A DNA stretch of 64,000 bases. Origin: Neobacillus citreus. GTDB taxonomy: Bacteria > Bacillota > Bacilli > Bacillales > Cytobacillaceae. The notes below the pieces were generated by a model. The model made no database searches. It was not told the DNA's origin and saw only the letters and a list, made by a program, of their open reading frames with translations. Made by a program: the position numbers and the translations under genes. Position 1 is the first letter of the stretch. Every line of letters begins with the position of its first letter. Where the stretch lies: assembly GCF_018343545.2 (NCBI RefSeq), contig NZ_JAGYPE020000007.1, forward strand, positions 13,931 to 77,930, given 5' to 3'. Below are positions 17,625 to 27,200 of this stretch, piece after piece.

Positions 17625-17993
17625 TTGAAAATCCTATCTTTTTATCCAACCAAATCATTCAAGCTCATTATGGAATTTGAAAATCAAGAATATCGATTAT
17701 TAGACACAAAGGAATTTTTGAAAAATGAAGATGGGCTTTTACAAGGATTGTGTAATGATATAAATTTGTTTATGACTGCCGAATTAGATGAAATTACAGG
17801 GAATATTAAATGGAGAAATGGTGTAGAATTCGAGCCAGAAAGTTTATATAATTCTGCACTTGATTTAGATAGATTGAAGAATCGTCAAAAGAAAGGTATT
17901 ACCCCTCGAAAAATTACAAGGTTGCCAGAAGATTATAAATCAAAAATATCAATAGAGAATGCAAAACTACTTAAATTACTTAGACGTCTTTGA
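17625..17993 (+). CDS. DUF2442-like protein
   Basis: A protein of 122 residues. The start LKILSFYPTKSFKLIMEF, the DTKEFL element and the block DEITGNIKWRNGVEFEPESLY match the DUF2442 family, small proteins sometimes found with toxin-antitoxin or mobile genes. I favour the TTG at 17625, because aggagagg lies 5 nt upstream; an in-frame ATG at 17595 has no clear ribosome site. A C-rich/G-rich terminator follows. Confidence 0.7.
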   Translation: MKILSFYPTKSFKLIMEFENQEYRLLDTKEFLKNEDGLLQGLCNDINLFMTAELDEITGNIKWRNGVEFEPESLYNSALDLDRLKNRQKKGITPRKITRLPEDYKSKISIENAKLLKLLRRL

Positions 17994-18007
17994 TATCCGA
18001 AATGAAC

Positions 18008-18035
18008 CCCCCCTTTTTGAAAAGGGGGATTTTTC
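18008..18035 (+). terminator. Rho-independent terminator
   Basis: Stem cccccttttt / aaaaggggg with a very short loop and a T-rich tail, 14 nt after the DUF2442-like gene. It closes the small-gene run from 15715. Confidence 0.75.
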
Positions 18036-18096
18036 ATTAATGTATCCTAATTGAATTAGGTACTTACTTTCAATTATATTTTTTATATTTACGGAA

Positions 18097-18543
18097 TTAA
18101 TAAACAATTCCCCAACGCTCAGACGCACAACCAAAGCACGTATCTTTATCAAATCGATGTTCTACTGGTAATTTTTCCTCGCAAAATTGGCACTTACGAT
18201 ATTGCCTTTTTCTGGAGTGAATCGTCTTCATAAGTAATTCAAGAATCATTTCTTGCTGTTTCTCGTTATTTAATGACTGCAAGGTCTCCCAGGTTAATAA
18301 ATGTTTTTTCATCAAACCAGCAACAGGCGTATGTCCATCCAACCACAGAGTAGCTTCATATCCAATCTCTAATCCTAAAAGAGTCGATTTTATATATACC
18401 TCTGGTTCATCAGCAAATCCCTCTAACTTAAAATTAAAGAAACAATCCATTAATAATTTCTCTTTATCATTTATTGAACACTGTTCGCATATTGAAATAA
18501 TCCAGTCAATTGCCTTTGCTTTCAGCGGTTTCATATCATTCAA
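18097..18543 (-). CDS. Hypothetical protein with C-terminal zinc ribbon
   Basis: A protein of 148 residues. The first 110 are helical; the tail has CQFCEEKL and CFGCASERW, a four-cysteine zinc-ribbon pattern. No enzymatic motif is visible. A regulatory or adapter role is possible but unproven. The ATG follows aaaggat with close spacing. It is divergent from the EVE-HNH gene. Confidence 0.65.
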   Translation of the reverse strand: MNDMKPLKAKAIDWIISICEQCSINDKEKLLMDCFFNFKLEGFADEPEVYIKSTLLGLEIGYEATLWLDGHTPVAGLMKKHLLTWETLQSLNNEKQQEMILELLMKTIHSRKRQYRKCQFCEEKLPVEHRFDKDTCFGCASERWGIVY

Positions 18544-18704
18544 TCCTTTTAAGTATCATAGTGTTTAGCTTAATTATAACATCTGCAAATCATTAGATTC
18601 CTATGGATAAAAATTACTATTGGTGTTCAAGGGTTTTGAATGCTTTTGTCGAATAACATTATCAAGAGCGATAGAACATTAGGATTATAGGGGTTGTTGT
18701 TTAG

Positions 18705-19718
18705 ATGGCAAGGCATGGGGAAAGTGGTTTAGGATATGAAATTGTTAAAGCCGTTATCAGTGGTGAAATAATCGAGCCAATTACATATGAAAAGATAAAA
18801 CTCTTTTGCAAGAAGAATAACATTGATGCTACCGAAAGTCATATGCGTGTTATTCTATCAAATTCGAGTGAAAATACGCATAGTCCAACTTATAAGAAAT
18901 ATTTTAAAAGAGTTGGTCGAGGTGAATATGAAGTTCTTTCTGAATACAAAAATCAAATGCAATTCTATTGGCTAAATGTTGATTCATCGGGATACGACTG
19001 GACTTTTTCGGATATAAAGATAGGCAAAACCCAGACATATTCTAATTTCAATCCTAATGGGAACCAACGTAAAAATCCAAGATGTTTTCAAGAGATTGAT
19101 GTTGGGGATTTAGTAGTTGCCTATGAAACAGGCGATGTAAAAGCGATTACTACTCTGTGCAAAGTGTCCGATAAATAAGAAGAGGATGAGGAAATCTTTG
19201 TTGAGTTTCAAAAAATTAGCGATTACGAAAATGTTTTAGAATGGAGTATTTTAAGAGACTCCGAGCAATTAGAAAATTGCCAAGCAGTCCATTTTCATCG
19301 TGGGACATTATTTGAACTTGATAAAGAGCATTATGAAATTATCATCCAAATGCTTGAAGAGAGAAACACAACCGTAGAGACCGAGGAAGAACTTTATCAA
19401 GCTGTTAAACAAGCGATGAAGGATGACAGAATAGAGAGAAAGAGACACTTAGAAAATAGGAAATCCATTTATCCAGAGGTATATGAAGTGGCAACAAAGG
19501 CTTTTAAACGCAATCCTTATGTGATAACAGAGGTGTTAATTAGAGCTAAAGGTGTTTGTGAAAAGTGTAATAAGAAAGCACCGTTTAATAGAGCATCCGA
19601 TGGTAGTCCCTATTTAGAAGTTCATCATATAAAAAGACTGGTAGATGGTGGAGAAGATACAGTTGAAAATGCAATGGCAGTCTGTCCGAATTGCCATCGA
19701 GAGTTACATTATGGTTGA
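18705..19718 (+). pseudogene. EVE-HNH type IV restriction-like gene interrupted by one in-frame stop
   Basis: One reading frame of 338 codons carries three parts: an N-terminal helical region (residues 1-80), an EVE domain from about residue 86 (FYWLNVDSSGYDW, then IDVGDLVVAYETGDV), and a C-terminal HNH nuclease (CEKCNKKAPF, YLEVHHIKRLVDGG, VCPNCHREL). A TAA at 19176-19178 breaks the EVE domain, and the same frame continues in good protein sequence on both sides, so a single substitution in a Lys, Glu or Gln codon would explain it. EVE domains bind modified bases and HNH cuts, so the intact gene would be a modification-dependent nuclease. An internal ATG at 19350 could still yield the HNH part alone. 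Readthrough or a sequencing error are alternatives. Confidence 0.8.
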
Positions 19719-19789
19719 TCAACTGCGAAGTTAAGTAAATTAACTTTATATACTCAGGTTTAAATAAGAAAGAGATGGAGGAAGGAACT

Positions 19790-20509
19790 TTGGAAATAGA
19801 CTATGGAAATATAGAGTTTACCCCAATATTAAGAGAGGACACTTTAACAAAGTTTAAAGAGTTTTGTAGGGAAGAATATATTGATTTTATGAAAACCTTT
19901 GCGATATTTGCTGATGTTGACAAGTTTTTAAATTCCAAGTGTCAGGAAGGGGATAATTCTTCCATACAATATTTCACAAGAATCATGAATATCAGAGTTA
20001 AGGATCATTTTTCATCATCAATTATCTTAATTTCACAGGGATATACTGTAGATGCTCTTTCATTAACAAGGGCATCCCTTGAAGATTTATTTGTAATATT
20101 GAATTTCTATTTAGAGCCAGGTTATTTTGGTAAATGGAAAGCTAATAAAAGGTCGTTCAAGATAGTGCCTGCGGAACTAAGAACACATCCTAAAATAGAT
20201 CCTGATGATCAAAAATTATATCAAAAGGTTTATAAGCTACTTTCAAACAGTATTGTTCATCCAAGAATTGATAGTTTAAGTCACATGCTAAAATATCATC
20301 CTACTGCTTACTCAGAAGGTTCAGAAGGAGTAATTCAATTAAAAAAGGATACGAGATTAATCAACCTCTCCTTTTTCGTATATTTGCATAATTTATGTAG
20401 GCTTCTAAAATTAGAATATAAGGATAAAGTTGATGAAGAAAATTTAGATGACATTCTCAATCAATTAAAATCCCTTCATATTGGACTGGTAAAATACTTT
20501 GATAATTAA
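19790..20509 (+). CDS. DUF5677-like (HEPN-type) hypothetical protein
   Basis: A helical protein of about 240 residues. The block SIILISQGYTVDALSLTRASLEDLFVILN resembles the helical core of DUF5677/HEPN-like proteins. The classical HEPN RxxxxH motif is not clearly present (RASLED is seen), so RNase activity is doubtful. The ribosome site ggagg 8 nt upstream favours TTG at 19790; an ATG at 19775 is in frame. It lies directly after the broken EVE-HNH gene. Confidence 0.55.
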   Translation: MEIDYGNIEFTPILREDTLTKFKEFCREEYIDFMKTFAIFADVDKFLNSKCQEGDNSSIQYFTRIMNIRVKDHFSSSIILISQGYTVDALSLTRASLEDLFVILNFYLEPGYFGKWKANKRSFKIVPAELRTHPKIDPDDQKLYQKVYKLLSNSIVHPRIDSLSHMLKYHPTAYSEGSEGVIQLKKDTRLINLSFFVYLHNLCRLLKLEYKDKVDEENLDDILNQLKSLHIGLVKYFDN

Positions 20510-20719
20510 TCACAAGAACTTGAAAAGGAATGAATGCAGTATTCAGTGACGTTATTTCATCTGGATGATTCTTCACTAAGGATAAATAAGCAGTAGTAAT
20601 AGCTGATGTTTAAGAAACCAACTGAGAATAAAACTATGAAATAATATAGATATGTTTTATCAATTTATTAGATAAAGTGGCTCTATTTTGTAATTAAGTG
20701 TTATTGGTCAGCATTATTT

Positions 20720-20747
20720 AAAGTAGGTAATTACTGACTACTTTTTA
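20720..20747 (+). terminator. Rho-independent terminator
   Basis: Stem aaagtag / ctacttt with an 11-nt loop and a T tail. It ends transcription before the SOS-type promoter at about 20793. The rest of 20510-20720 holds no gene I can support. Confidence 0.65.
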
Positions 20748-20792
20748 GATATAAGAGGCTTATAATGAACATAATGTTCTACTTAGAAGTTT

Positions 20793-20823
20793 CGTTTACG
20801 AACGAACGTTCCTATGATATAAT
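20793..20823 (+). promoter_or_regulatory. Promoter with LexA (SOS) box
   Basis: cgaacgaacgttcc at 20799-20812 matches the Bacillus LexA/DinR box CGAAC-N4-GTTCG at all but the last base. It sits inside the 17-bp spacer between a -35-like tttacg and a perfect TATAAT (20818-20823), where bound LexA would block polymerase. A weaker gaac-N5-gttc palindrome lies at 20767-20779. Downstream are a 21-codon ORF, a terminator and a PD-(D/E)XK nuclease gene. Confidence 0.75.
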
Positions 20824-20859
20824 GCTTGAAAAGTAATGATTATATAGGAGTTAATAACA

Positions 20860-20925
20860 ATGACTATTTCTAAAAAGAAATGTTCAATTTCATATAAAAC
20901 GGGTAAGGCACTTTCCAATCAATAA
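20860..20925 (+). CDS. 21-residue peptide under the SOS promoter (possible leader)
   Basis: A short gene with ribosome site taggag 9 nt from its ATG. The product starts MTISKKKCSISYKTGK; it is basic and not hydrophobic. Its 3' end forms the left arm of the terminator that follows, so ribosome movement on it could control terminator formation and the downstream nuclease. It could alternatively be a small SOS-induced peptide in its own right. Confidence 0.5.
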   Translation: MTISKKKCSISYKTGKALSNQ

Positions 20926-20945
20926 TTGGCAAGTGTCTTTTTTTA
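20907..20945 (+). terminator. Terminator/attenuator between SOS leader and nuclease
   Basis: Stem ggcacttnccaat / attggnaagtgtc (one internal mismatch, 5-nt loop) followed by seven T. It overlaps the last codons of the 21-residue ORF and precedes the nuclease gene, which has no other visible promoter. Confidence 0.75.
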
Positions 20946-20998
20946 ATACAGTTACTCTGGCAACAAGAGAAATAGAATCTGAAATAGGGGTGAGTTTT

Positions 20999-21970
20999 TT
21001 GTATAAAAATCAACAACCTTCCTGGTCGCTGTCGAAACACAGGATGCTGATGGAATGTGAATTAAAATGGGTATTAAATTATTATGTTGCAAAGTGGGGA
21101 GAGACGAATAGTAAATCAATAACACTACAACTTGCTTGGAGATTAAAACATTTGAAAAATATGTATATGCTTTTTGGGGAATTGATGCATCAAATTATTG
21201 AATCAGAGATAAAGACACTTTTGGAGACGGGAGAAGTGTTATCGGAAGCTAAAATAAAGAAACTGTTACGAGATATGCTCAATCGAAATTATAGTCAAAC
21301 TAAATATGGTCTAAACTTGTGGTACAAAGAACCGAGAGTTAATCCAATGATTTTTGAAATCTATTATGGTGGGAATTTAGATAAGACTTTAATCCAGATT
21401 ATTGCCAAAAAGATAGATGAATGTGTTAGTGGGTTTATACAATCTAAAACAATAAATGAGGTTATTGCTAAACGAAATGTAAAAATAGTGGAGGCTGAAA
21501 AATATAAATCTTTTTATTTGGATGGAGTGAGAGTGGTTCTTTCAGCCGATCTTGTTTATCTTGATCAAAATAATGATATTTATGGAATAGTAGACTGGAA
21601 GAGTGGAAAGAGGTCAAAGGATGATTCACTACAGCTTACTACTTATGCACTCTACTTAGAAAAGACCTATGGAGCAGACTTATCCGATATCGAATTATCC
21701 AATGAATACTTGGAAGAGGGCATAAATAAAAATTATACGGTAGATACATATGATTTTGAAAACCTAAAAAGTATTATTCAAGCAAGTTCCAAGCGGATGA
21801 CAGAATTAGAAGAAAATCTTCGATATCCTGATGATAAAATTTTGAGTACATTTCAGAAAACAGAAAATGAGAGAGTTTGTGAGTGGTGCAATTTTAAGGC
21901 TATTTGTTCAGATGAACTAAGGAATACACATATGAACAATTTTCTAAAAGATAAAGGGAGAAAACATTGA
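20999..21970 (+). CDS. PD-(D/E)XK (RecB/Cas4-like) nuclease
   Basis: A protein of 323 residues. The middle carries the nuclease motifs: GELMHQIIES (motif with His), LSADLVYL (Asp), then GIVDWKSGK (D-x-K), followed by LQLTTYALYLEK, the QxxxY motif of RecB/Cas4 nucleases. The C-terminal CEWCNFKAIC may bind an Fe-S cluster with an upstream Cys. I start at the TTG at 20999 because aggggtgag lies just upstream; the frame opens earlier (20933), but that part overlaps the terminator. Expression probably depends on the LexA-controlled promoter at 20793. A DNA repair or defence role is inferred. Confidence 0.78.
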   Translation: MYKNQQPSWSLSKHRMLMECELKWVLNYYVAKWGETNSKSITLQLAWRLKHLKNMYMLFGELMHQIIESEIKTLLETGEVLSEAKIKKLLRDMLNRNYSQTKYGLNLWYKEPRVNPMIFEIYYGGNLDKTLIQIIAKKIDECVSGFIQSKTINEVIAKRNVKIVEAEKYKSFYLDGVRVVLSADLVYLDQNNDIYGIVDWKSGKRSKDDSLQLTTYALYLEKTYGADLSDIELSNEYLEEGINKNYTVDTYDFENLKSIIQASSKRMTELEENLRYPDDKILSTFQKTENERVCEWCNFKAICSDELRNTHMNNFLKDKGRKH

Positions 21971-22106
21971 AATAAAAGGATTTTTAGATAATGCGAGAAT
22001 GTATGAAGGCCATGGAAAATGGTTTGATGTCGTTAAAAGGGTAACATTATCATATTTAAACTTTGTAATTTTCCTTCAATATTCTACATATTTCACCTGT
22101 TTCTAA
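21966..22106 (+). other. Short protein-like frame, possible gene remnant
   Basis: Forty-six codons read IEIKGFLDNARMYEGHGKWF and onward, overlapping the end of the nuclease gene in another frame. There is no ATG, GTG or TTG in place (the first codon would be ATT) despite a gggag-like site upstream. The sequence looks protein-like but may be a fragment. Confidence 0.25.
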
Positions 22107-22158
22107 GTTATTTTTTTGAACTAACTATCTACAATATAGGGTTCAGCATAAAAAGGAG

Positions 22159-22173
22159 TTTCGCTTAGCGAAA
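22159..22173. promoter_or_regulatory. Inverted repeat before the XRE regulator gene
   Basis: tttcgc, 3-nt spacer, gcgaaa: a perfect 6-bp inverted repeat about 20 nt before the regulator's start, overlapping its likely 5' leader. It could be the regulator's own operator or an mRNA hairpin beside the ribosome site. Confidence 0.45.
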
Positions 22174-22193
22174 TACAGGAGGAGTGGTAGGAA

Positions 22194-22637
22194 ATGAAAG
22201 AGGTAAGATCAATTAATCAGAATTTTGGAAAAATGTTGAAATATTTAAGAAGTAAGCAGGGGTTAAGCCTCAGACAAATCAGGGAAATGACGGGGATAAG
22301 TGAAAGCTACGTAAACCGTTTGGAGAACCATGGTCGTCTTTGTCCAAGTTATCCAGTCATTGAAAAATTAGCTTCTGCATTATCAGTCGAACCTGCTGAT
22401 CTTTTAGAGGTAGGTTCAAATAAGACAAATGGCAGTGTAATTCCATTGGAACAGCTATTATTTTCTTGCGAATTTACAATTGATGGAGTTAAAACAGTTA
22501 GTCCAAAAGTGATTGAACAGCTTTTAAATTTGATTGATGTCATAAATGACGTTGCTTGGGAAAAAGACACCTTAATTGCAGATATTTATGAAATCAAGGA
22601 AGTTGTAGACGAATTGAAGCAGGTATTAACTATATAA
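22194..22637 (+). CDS. XRE-family transcriptional regulator
   Basis: A protein of 147 residues. An N-terminal helix-turn-helix (residues about 11-66: MLKYLRSKQGLSLRQIREMT, then GISESYVNRLENHGR) is of the Cro/CI type. The C-terminal half is an unknown helical domain. The ribosome site caggagg is strong. It is transcribed alone, with its own terminator, upstream of the DUF4268-type nuclease and the DISARM-like genes, and could regulate them. Confidence 0.85.
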   Translation: MKEVRSINQNFGKMLKYLRSKQGLSLRQIREMTGISESYVNRLENHGRLCPSYPVIEKLASALSVEPADLLEVGSNKTNGSVIPLEQLLFSCEFTIDGVKTVSPKVIEQLLNLIDVINDVAWEKDTLIADIYEIKEVVDELKQVLTI

Positions 22638-22646
22638 AAAGTTTAT

Positions 22647-22679
22647 GAGAGGAGATTAGTTATTTCCTCTCTATTTTTT
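22647..22679 (+). terminator. Rho-independent terminator
   Basis: Stem gagagga / tcctctc with an 11-nt loop and a T-rich tail, 10 nt after the XRE gene. Confidence 0.8.
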
Positions 22680-22697
22680 ATAAAAGGAGCAGTAAAG

Positions 22698-23699
22698 ATG
22701 GGGAATGCAAAAGGTGATAAAGAAAACTATCTGAATTTGTATATTACGTTGTTAGTTAAGGGAGCAATTGAAGACATAATCTCCGAAAAAGTGGAGCATT
22801 TAAAATGGGAGCATTATTTCGAAGGAAAGAAGATAGATATTTTTGGACAGTCAATAGCGGGCAGATTCATATTCGTTGAAAATCAAATTAGCTTTGCATC
22901 TAAAGAGGATCGACACTTAAACTCTATTGCGGAAATAATAGAAAAAGCCCCTCACAATAGCATAGTCATTTGGGGAGCTACAGGGTTTTCTGAGGAAATC
23001 ATCAAAAAGATAGCAAAAATAATTCATGAGGTAAAAGAGAAGTCGATTGAGTTTTATGCAGTAGAAGTTAATTCTTGCGTAATACCGTTACTTGAACAAC
23101 TGGATAATATGCATGTCCTACATGTCATGGATAACTTAAAGTTGTTAAATGAGGTAGACGTTTACAATGACATCTATGATAAATATAAAAGTCATTGTAA
23201 TGATATTGATAAGGAAGGTGAATTCAAGTTTGATAGAATTACAGACCGAGAAAGAACCAATGCCTATATAATTAAGGAACTGCGGAGTAGAGTGAAATAC
23301 CCCAATATATATCGAGAGAAGAGAACGCTTGATATAAATAAAATTCAATATGGACTCGGTAGAGCAGGAATCAATTTGGAGCTGGTTTACAACAATCGTA
23401 ATGGTGAATCTTATGTAAGCTGTCAGTTTACAAATCAAACAGAAGACCTTTACCAAGAGATGGTGAAACGCAAAAATATCTTTGAAAATAAAATTGAAAA
23501 TGAAGTAGAATGTGACAATCTCAATTTGAAATTAGTCACATTTGTAAAGCAGTTTGAACACAAGTTCGAAAAGATTGATCAATTGGTCGAGCTGATGAAT
23601 ATGTATATCTTCTATTTAACCAATTACACATTTTATTATGGTACGGCCATTCAAGAACAGATGTGGGAAAAGCACAAAGAAGGATGGTTGGAAAACTAA
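22698..23699 (+). CDS. DUF4268-type protein with PD-(D/E)XK-like N-terminal domain
   Basis: A protein of 333 residues. The N-terminal half has KKIDIFGQSIAGRFIFVENQ (acidic residue, then E-N-Q in the place of the E-x-K motif), DRHLNSIAEII, and a VIWGATGF strand, the layout of nuclease-like domains that accompany DUF4268. The C-terminal half matches that domain's helical type. Such proteins are found in defence islands. With N-Q in place of x-K the catalytic state is uncertain. It has a clear aaaggag ribosome site and its own terminator. Confidence 0.65.
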   Translation: MGNAKGDKENYLNLYITLLVKGAIEDIISEKVEHLKWEHYFEGKKIDIFGQSIAGRFIFVENQISFASKEDRHLNSIAEIIEKAPHNSIVIWGATGFSEEIIKKIAKIIHEVKEKSIEFYAVEVNSCVIPLLEQLDNMHVLHVMDNLKLLNEVDVYNDIYDKYKSHCNDIDKEGEFKFDRITDRERTNAYIIKELRSRVKYPNIYREKRTLDINKIQYGLGRAGINLELVYNNRNGESYVSCQFTNQTEDLYQEMVKRKNIFENKIENEVECDNLNLKLVTFVKQFEHKFEKIDQLVELMNMYIFYLTNYTFYYGTAIQEQMWEKHKEGWLEN

Positions 23700-23749
23700 C
23701 ATTTAAGTGAGGTAGTGGATTTTAATTCCTGCTTACTTGTTTCTAAAAG

Positions 23750-23799
23750 CAGACATAGAACATCAATGTTTCAAAAATTGATGTACATGTCTGTTTTTT
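23750..23799 (+). terminator. Rho-independent terminator
   Basis: A long stem of cagacat / atgtctg with an inner catcaat / attgatg pair, followed by tttttt. Confidence 0.85.
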
Positions 23800-23909
23800 C
23801 TATTCCAATTTATAGGTATTTTGGAGTGAGATATTAATTGTTTTATATAGAGAGTAAAGATAAAATATAAGTAAAGTATAAGTTTAGTAAAAATAGGGGA
23901 GGGGAAAGT

Positions 23910-24149
23910 TTGGAATTAAAGTTATTTCATAAAACGCAGAGGGATTTGGCATCAGCGGTTAATCAGACAATTGACTGCTATTGGGATAGCGAAATTTCTG
24001 AGCAAGAAATGATAGACACCGTTAAGGCCTTGTATGAAAATAATCCCACCAAATTTTTAAAAGATCAGTCCTTTACAAAGATCATCCAACAACAATGTGG
24101 GAAACGCCGATTAGAGGTAGTCAAAAAGATACTTAATATAGATCTATAG
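23910..24149 (+). CDS. TIGR04540-like small protein
   Basis: A protein of 79 residues. The sequence QRDLASAVNQTIDCYWDSEI and the C-terminal IIQQQCGKRRLEVVKKIL fit the TIGR04540 family as I remember it; its function is unknown. The TTG start has a strong ggggagggg ribosome site. It lies 94 nt ahead of the DUF499 gene on the same strand and may be a small accessory or regulatory member of that defence locus. Confidence 0.65.
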   Translation: MELKLFHKTQRDLASAVNQTIDCYWDSEISEQEMIDTVKALYENNPTKFLKDQSFTKIIQQQCGKRRLEVVKKILNIDL

Positions 24150-24242
24150 CAATGTTTTTTTTCTGCCTTCTTTACTTTTTTTGTTTATAAAATTTTTTTA
24201 ATATGTTTATTTTTTGATACTAACTTTTTAGGGGGATAAGAC

Positions 24243-27200
24243 ATGAAAAGTCTTTTCGATGCATGTAAGCCAAGAGAAAGTGTTTTTGATGAAGCAAAAA
24301 GAGACGATACATTAGATTTAGCTAATTTAATTGATAATTCAATTGATGCAGAGGACTTTTTTAATGAGACATATGTTACAGAAGGTATGCGAAGAGTATT
24401 TGAAACTGCATTTAAAAGATTCGAGGGAAAAGCACCAAGCGGGTTAGTAAAACTTACTCAGTCGATGGGTGGTGGGAAAACCCATAATATGGTGGCTCTT
24501 GGTCTATTGGCACAAAACCCTTCACTCAGAAAGAAAGTATTAGATGGTATATCAACATTTGATGAGGAAATTAGGGTTGTTGCCTATACAGGGCGTGAAA
24601 GTGATATTCCATATGGAATTTGGGGTGAAATCGCAAGACAGCTTGGTAAAGAAGAGTTGTTTAAGGATTATTACGCACCATTAAAAGCACCTGGACAATC
24701 AGCATGGATCAACTTATTAAAAGGTCAACCTACATTAATTCTACTTGATGAATTACCACCTTATTTGGAATATGCACGTACAATTACTGCGGGTACAGGT
24801 ACACTTGCGGATATTACGACTAATGCTTTGTCCAATCTTTTCAATGCCCTTGGTAAATCAGAACTTCATAATGTTTGTCTTGTAATTTCTGATTTACAAG
24901 CAACATATGAAACAGGTTCAGGGCTAATACAAAAGTCATTCAAGAATTTAGAAAATGAAATTGGCCGCAGTTCCATAAATATTGAGCCAGTTGGAACTAC
25001 CAGTGATGATTTGTACCATATTTTAGAAAAGCGTTTGTTTGAGACTACTGCAACAGAAGATGAAAAACATGAAATAGCAATGGCTTATAAAGAAGCAGTT
25101 AAAGAAGCGAAGCAAATGAACTATACAAACTTATCTCCTGAACAGGTTTATACAGGTATTAAGGATGCATACCCGTTCCATCCTTCTATAAAAGATTTGT
25201 TTGCCCGATTCAAAGAAAATCCAGGATTCCAACAAACAAGGGGTTTTATTAGGCTTACAAGAATCATGGTGAAAAACTTATATAGCGGAAGCGAACCAAA
25301 AGCAAAATCAAATTATCTGCTTAATGCATTTGATATGGATTTGAATAATACCGAAATGTTCTCTATGGTACGTAGTATCAAGCCGAGATTGACAAATGCT
25401 ATTTCACACGATATTGCTCAAAATGGGAAATCGGTATCCGAAGAGATTGATTCTATTATAAATAGCCAAGATATGCAGGATCTTAGTAAATTACTCTTGG
25501 TTTCATCTTTAGGTGATGTAACGGGAGTTATTAACGGACTGTCCCTACAAGAAGCAGTTGGGATAATGGTGAAACCAGGTAGAAATATTACTGAGATCAA
25601 AAGTGTGTTGGAACAATTCAAGGTAAAAGCGTGGTATTTATATACTGACCGTGATAATCGTCTATTTTTTAAAGATGTGAAAAATGTTAATGCTGAATTA
25701 CTTTCATTGGTAGACACGTATTCAGATGAAATTGCAAAACAAGAGATTAAAAAGGTATTAACTGATAAATTTGCACCTGGATTAAAGGACTGCTACCAGG
25801 AGGTTGAGGTCTTTCCTGCTATCGACGAAATTGAAATTAAACAGGATAAAACTATGCTAATCTTATTTGAGCCAAATCCAAACGGAGTAGGGTTAAAGAA
25901 GGATTTAGAAGAGTTTTATGAAAATGTAAAATATAAGAATAGGGTTATGTTTTTAACTGGTCAAAGAAATTCTATGGAAAACTTATTGGATGTATCCAAA
26001 CAGTTAAAAGCCATTCAATCTATTATCGATCGGATGAAAGAAGAGAAAGTTCTTGAAAGTGATTCACAATTCCAATCGGCTCAGGAAATTCTGCATAAAG
26101 TAGAGTTAAACTTGCTACAGACTTCAAGGGAAACGTTTATCACATTGTATTATCCAACATCAGATAGCTTTGAATCCAGTGACTTTAAAATGGAATTTAA
26201 AAACAACAAATTTGACGCAGAAGAACAAATCCGAAATGTACTGATTGATGTAATGAAATTTGATAAAGATACATCAAATGATATATTTAGAAGAAAATTT
26301 GAGTCACGTATATTTACTTCTCGCCAAATGCGATGGATAGATCTCAAAGAACGTGTAGCAACAACTACGTCTTGGTCGTGGCATCATCCGAAAGCATTAG
26401 ATGATTTAAAAAGTGAATGCCTGAAAAAAGGAATTTGGGTTGAAGAAGGTGGCTACCTTGACAAAGAACCACCTGCACCTGAGACTTCAGTAAATGTTAG
26501 AGAGCTTGAACATTTAAGAGATCCAGTTACAGGTGAAGTTGTATTAAAAATCACACCGCAAAATGGAGATAAAGTCTATTACGAAATTAATGGTGATGCA
26601 ACTCCTGGATCATTAGAGGTGACTGATTTTAATACATTTAAAACTTCAGAGCTGTCTTTAACATTCTTATGTGTTGATACTACTGGAAAACATGCTACAG
26701 GTACATTAACACGATGGAAAAGTAATGTTCAGTTGCAATATGACACATTTGATAAAAATGGGAATAACTATATTGAACTAAAAGCAACATCTCCTAAGGT
26801 TACGATTAAATATACCACTGATGGTTCAAACCCCAAAAATAGCGGTGGGGTTTATGATGATGTGTTTGAAGTTCCAAAAGGGACAAAATTTGTACAAGCG
26901 ATTGCAGTACATGAAGATTTAGGAATATTTTCTGAACCAGTAACGATACCGATTACAGAATCCAAATTCGAGGTAGAGAAAGATAAGCCTTTAACACTTA
27001 GTCATTCTTTAAGGGCATCTGTTACATCAGAGGTCTACAAACAACTTGAAATACTTAATAAACATAAGGCGAAAGTGGCAGGAGTTACTTTAGATGTGAT
27101 GGAAAAAGCAAATTCAATGCAACAAAGTTGGATGTCCCTTTCATTTGATAACTATGCTTTCCATGAAACTGAATCTTATGTAAAACAATTAGATGAATTA

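Noticed and set aside
19775..20509. Active HEPN ribonuclease
   Set aside because: The RxxxxH motif is not clearly present.
20767..20779. Second LexA box (gaac-N5-gttc)
   Set aside because: The spacer is one base too long for the Bacillus consensus; kept only as a remark.
20933..20998. Upstream extension of the SOS nuclease gene
   Set aside because: It overlaps the terminator stem and T tract and has no ribosome site; the TTG at 20999 does.
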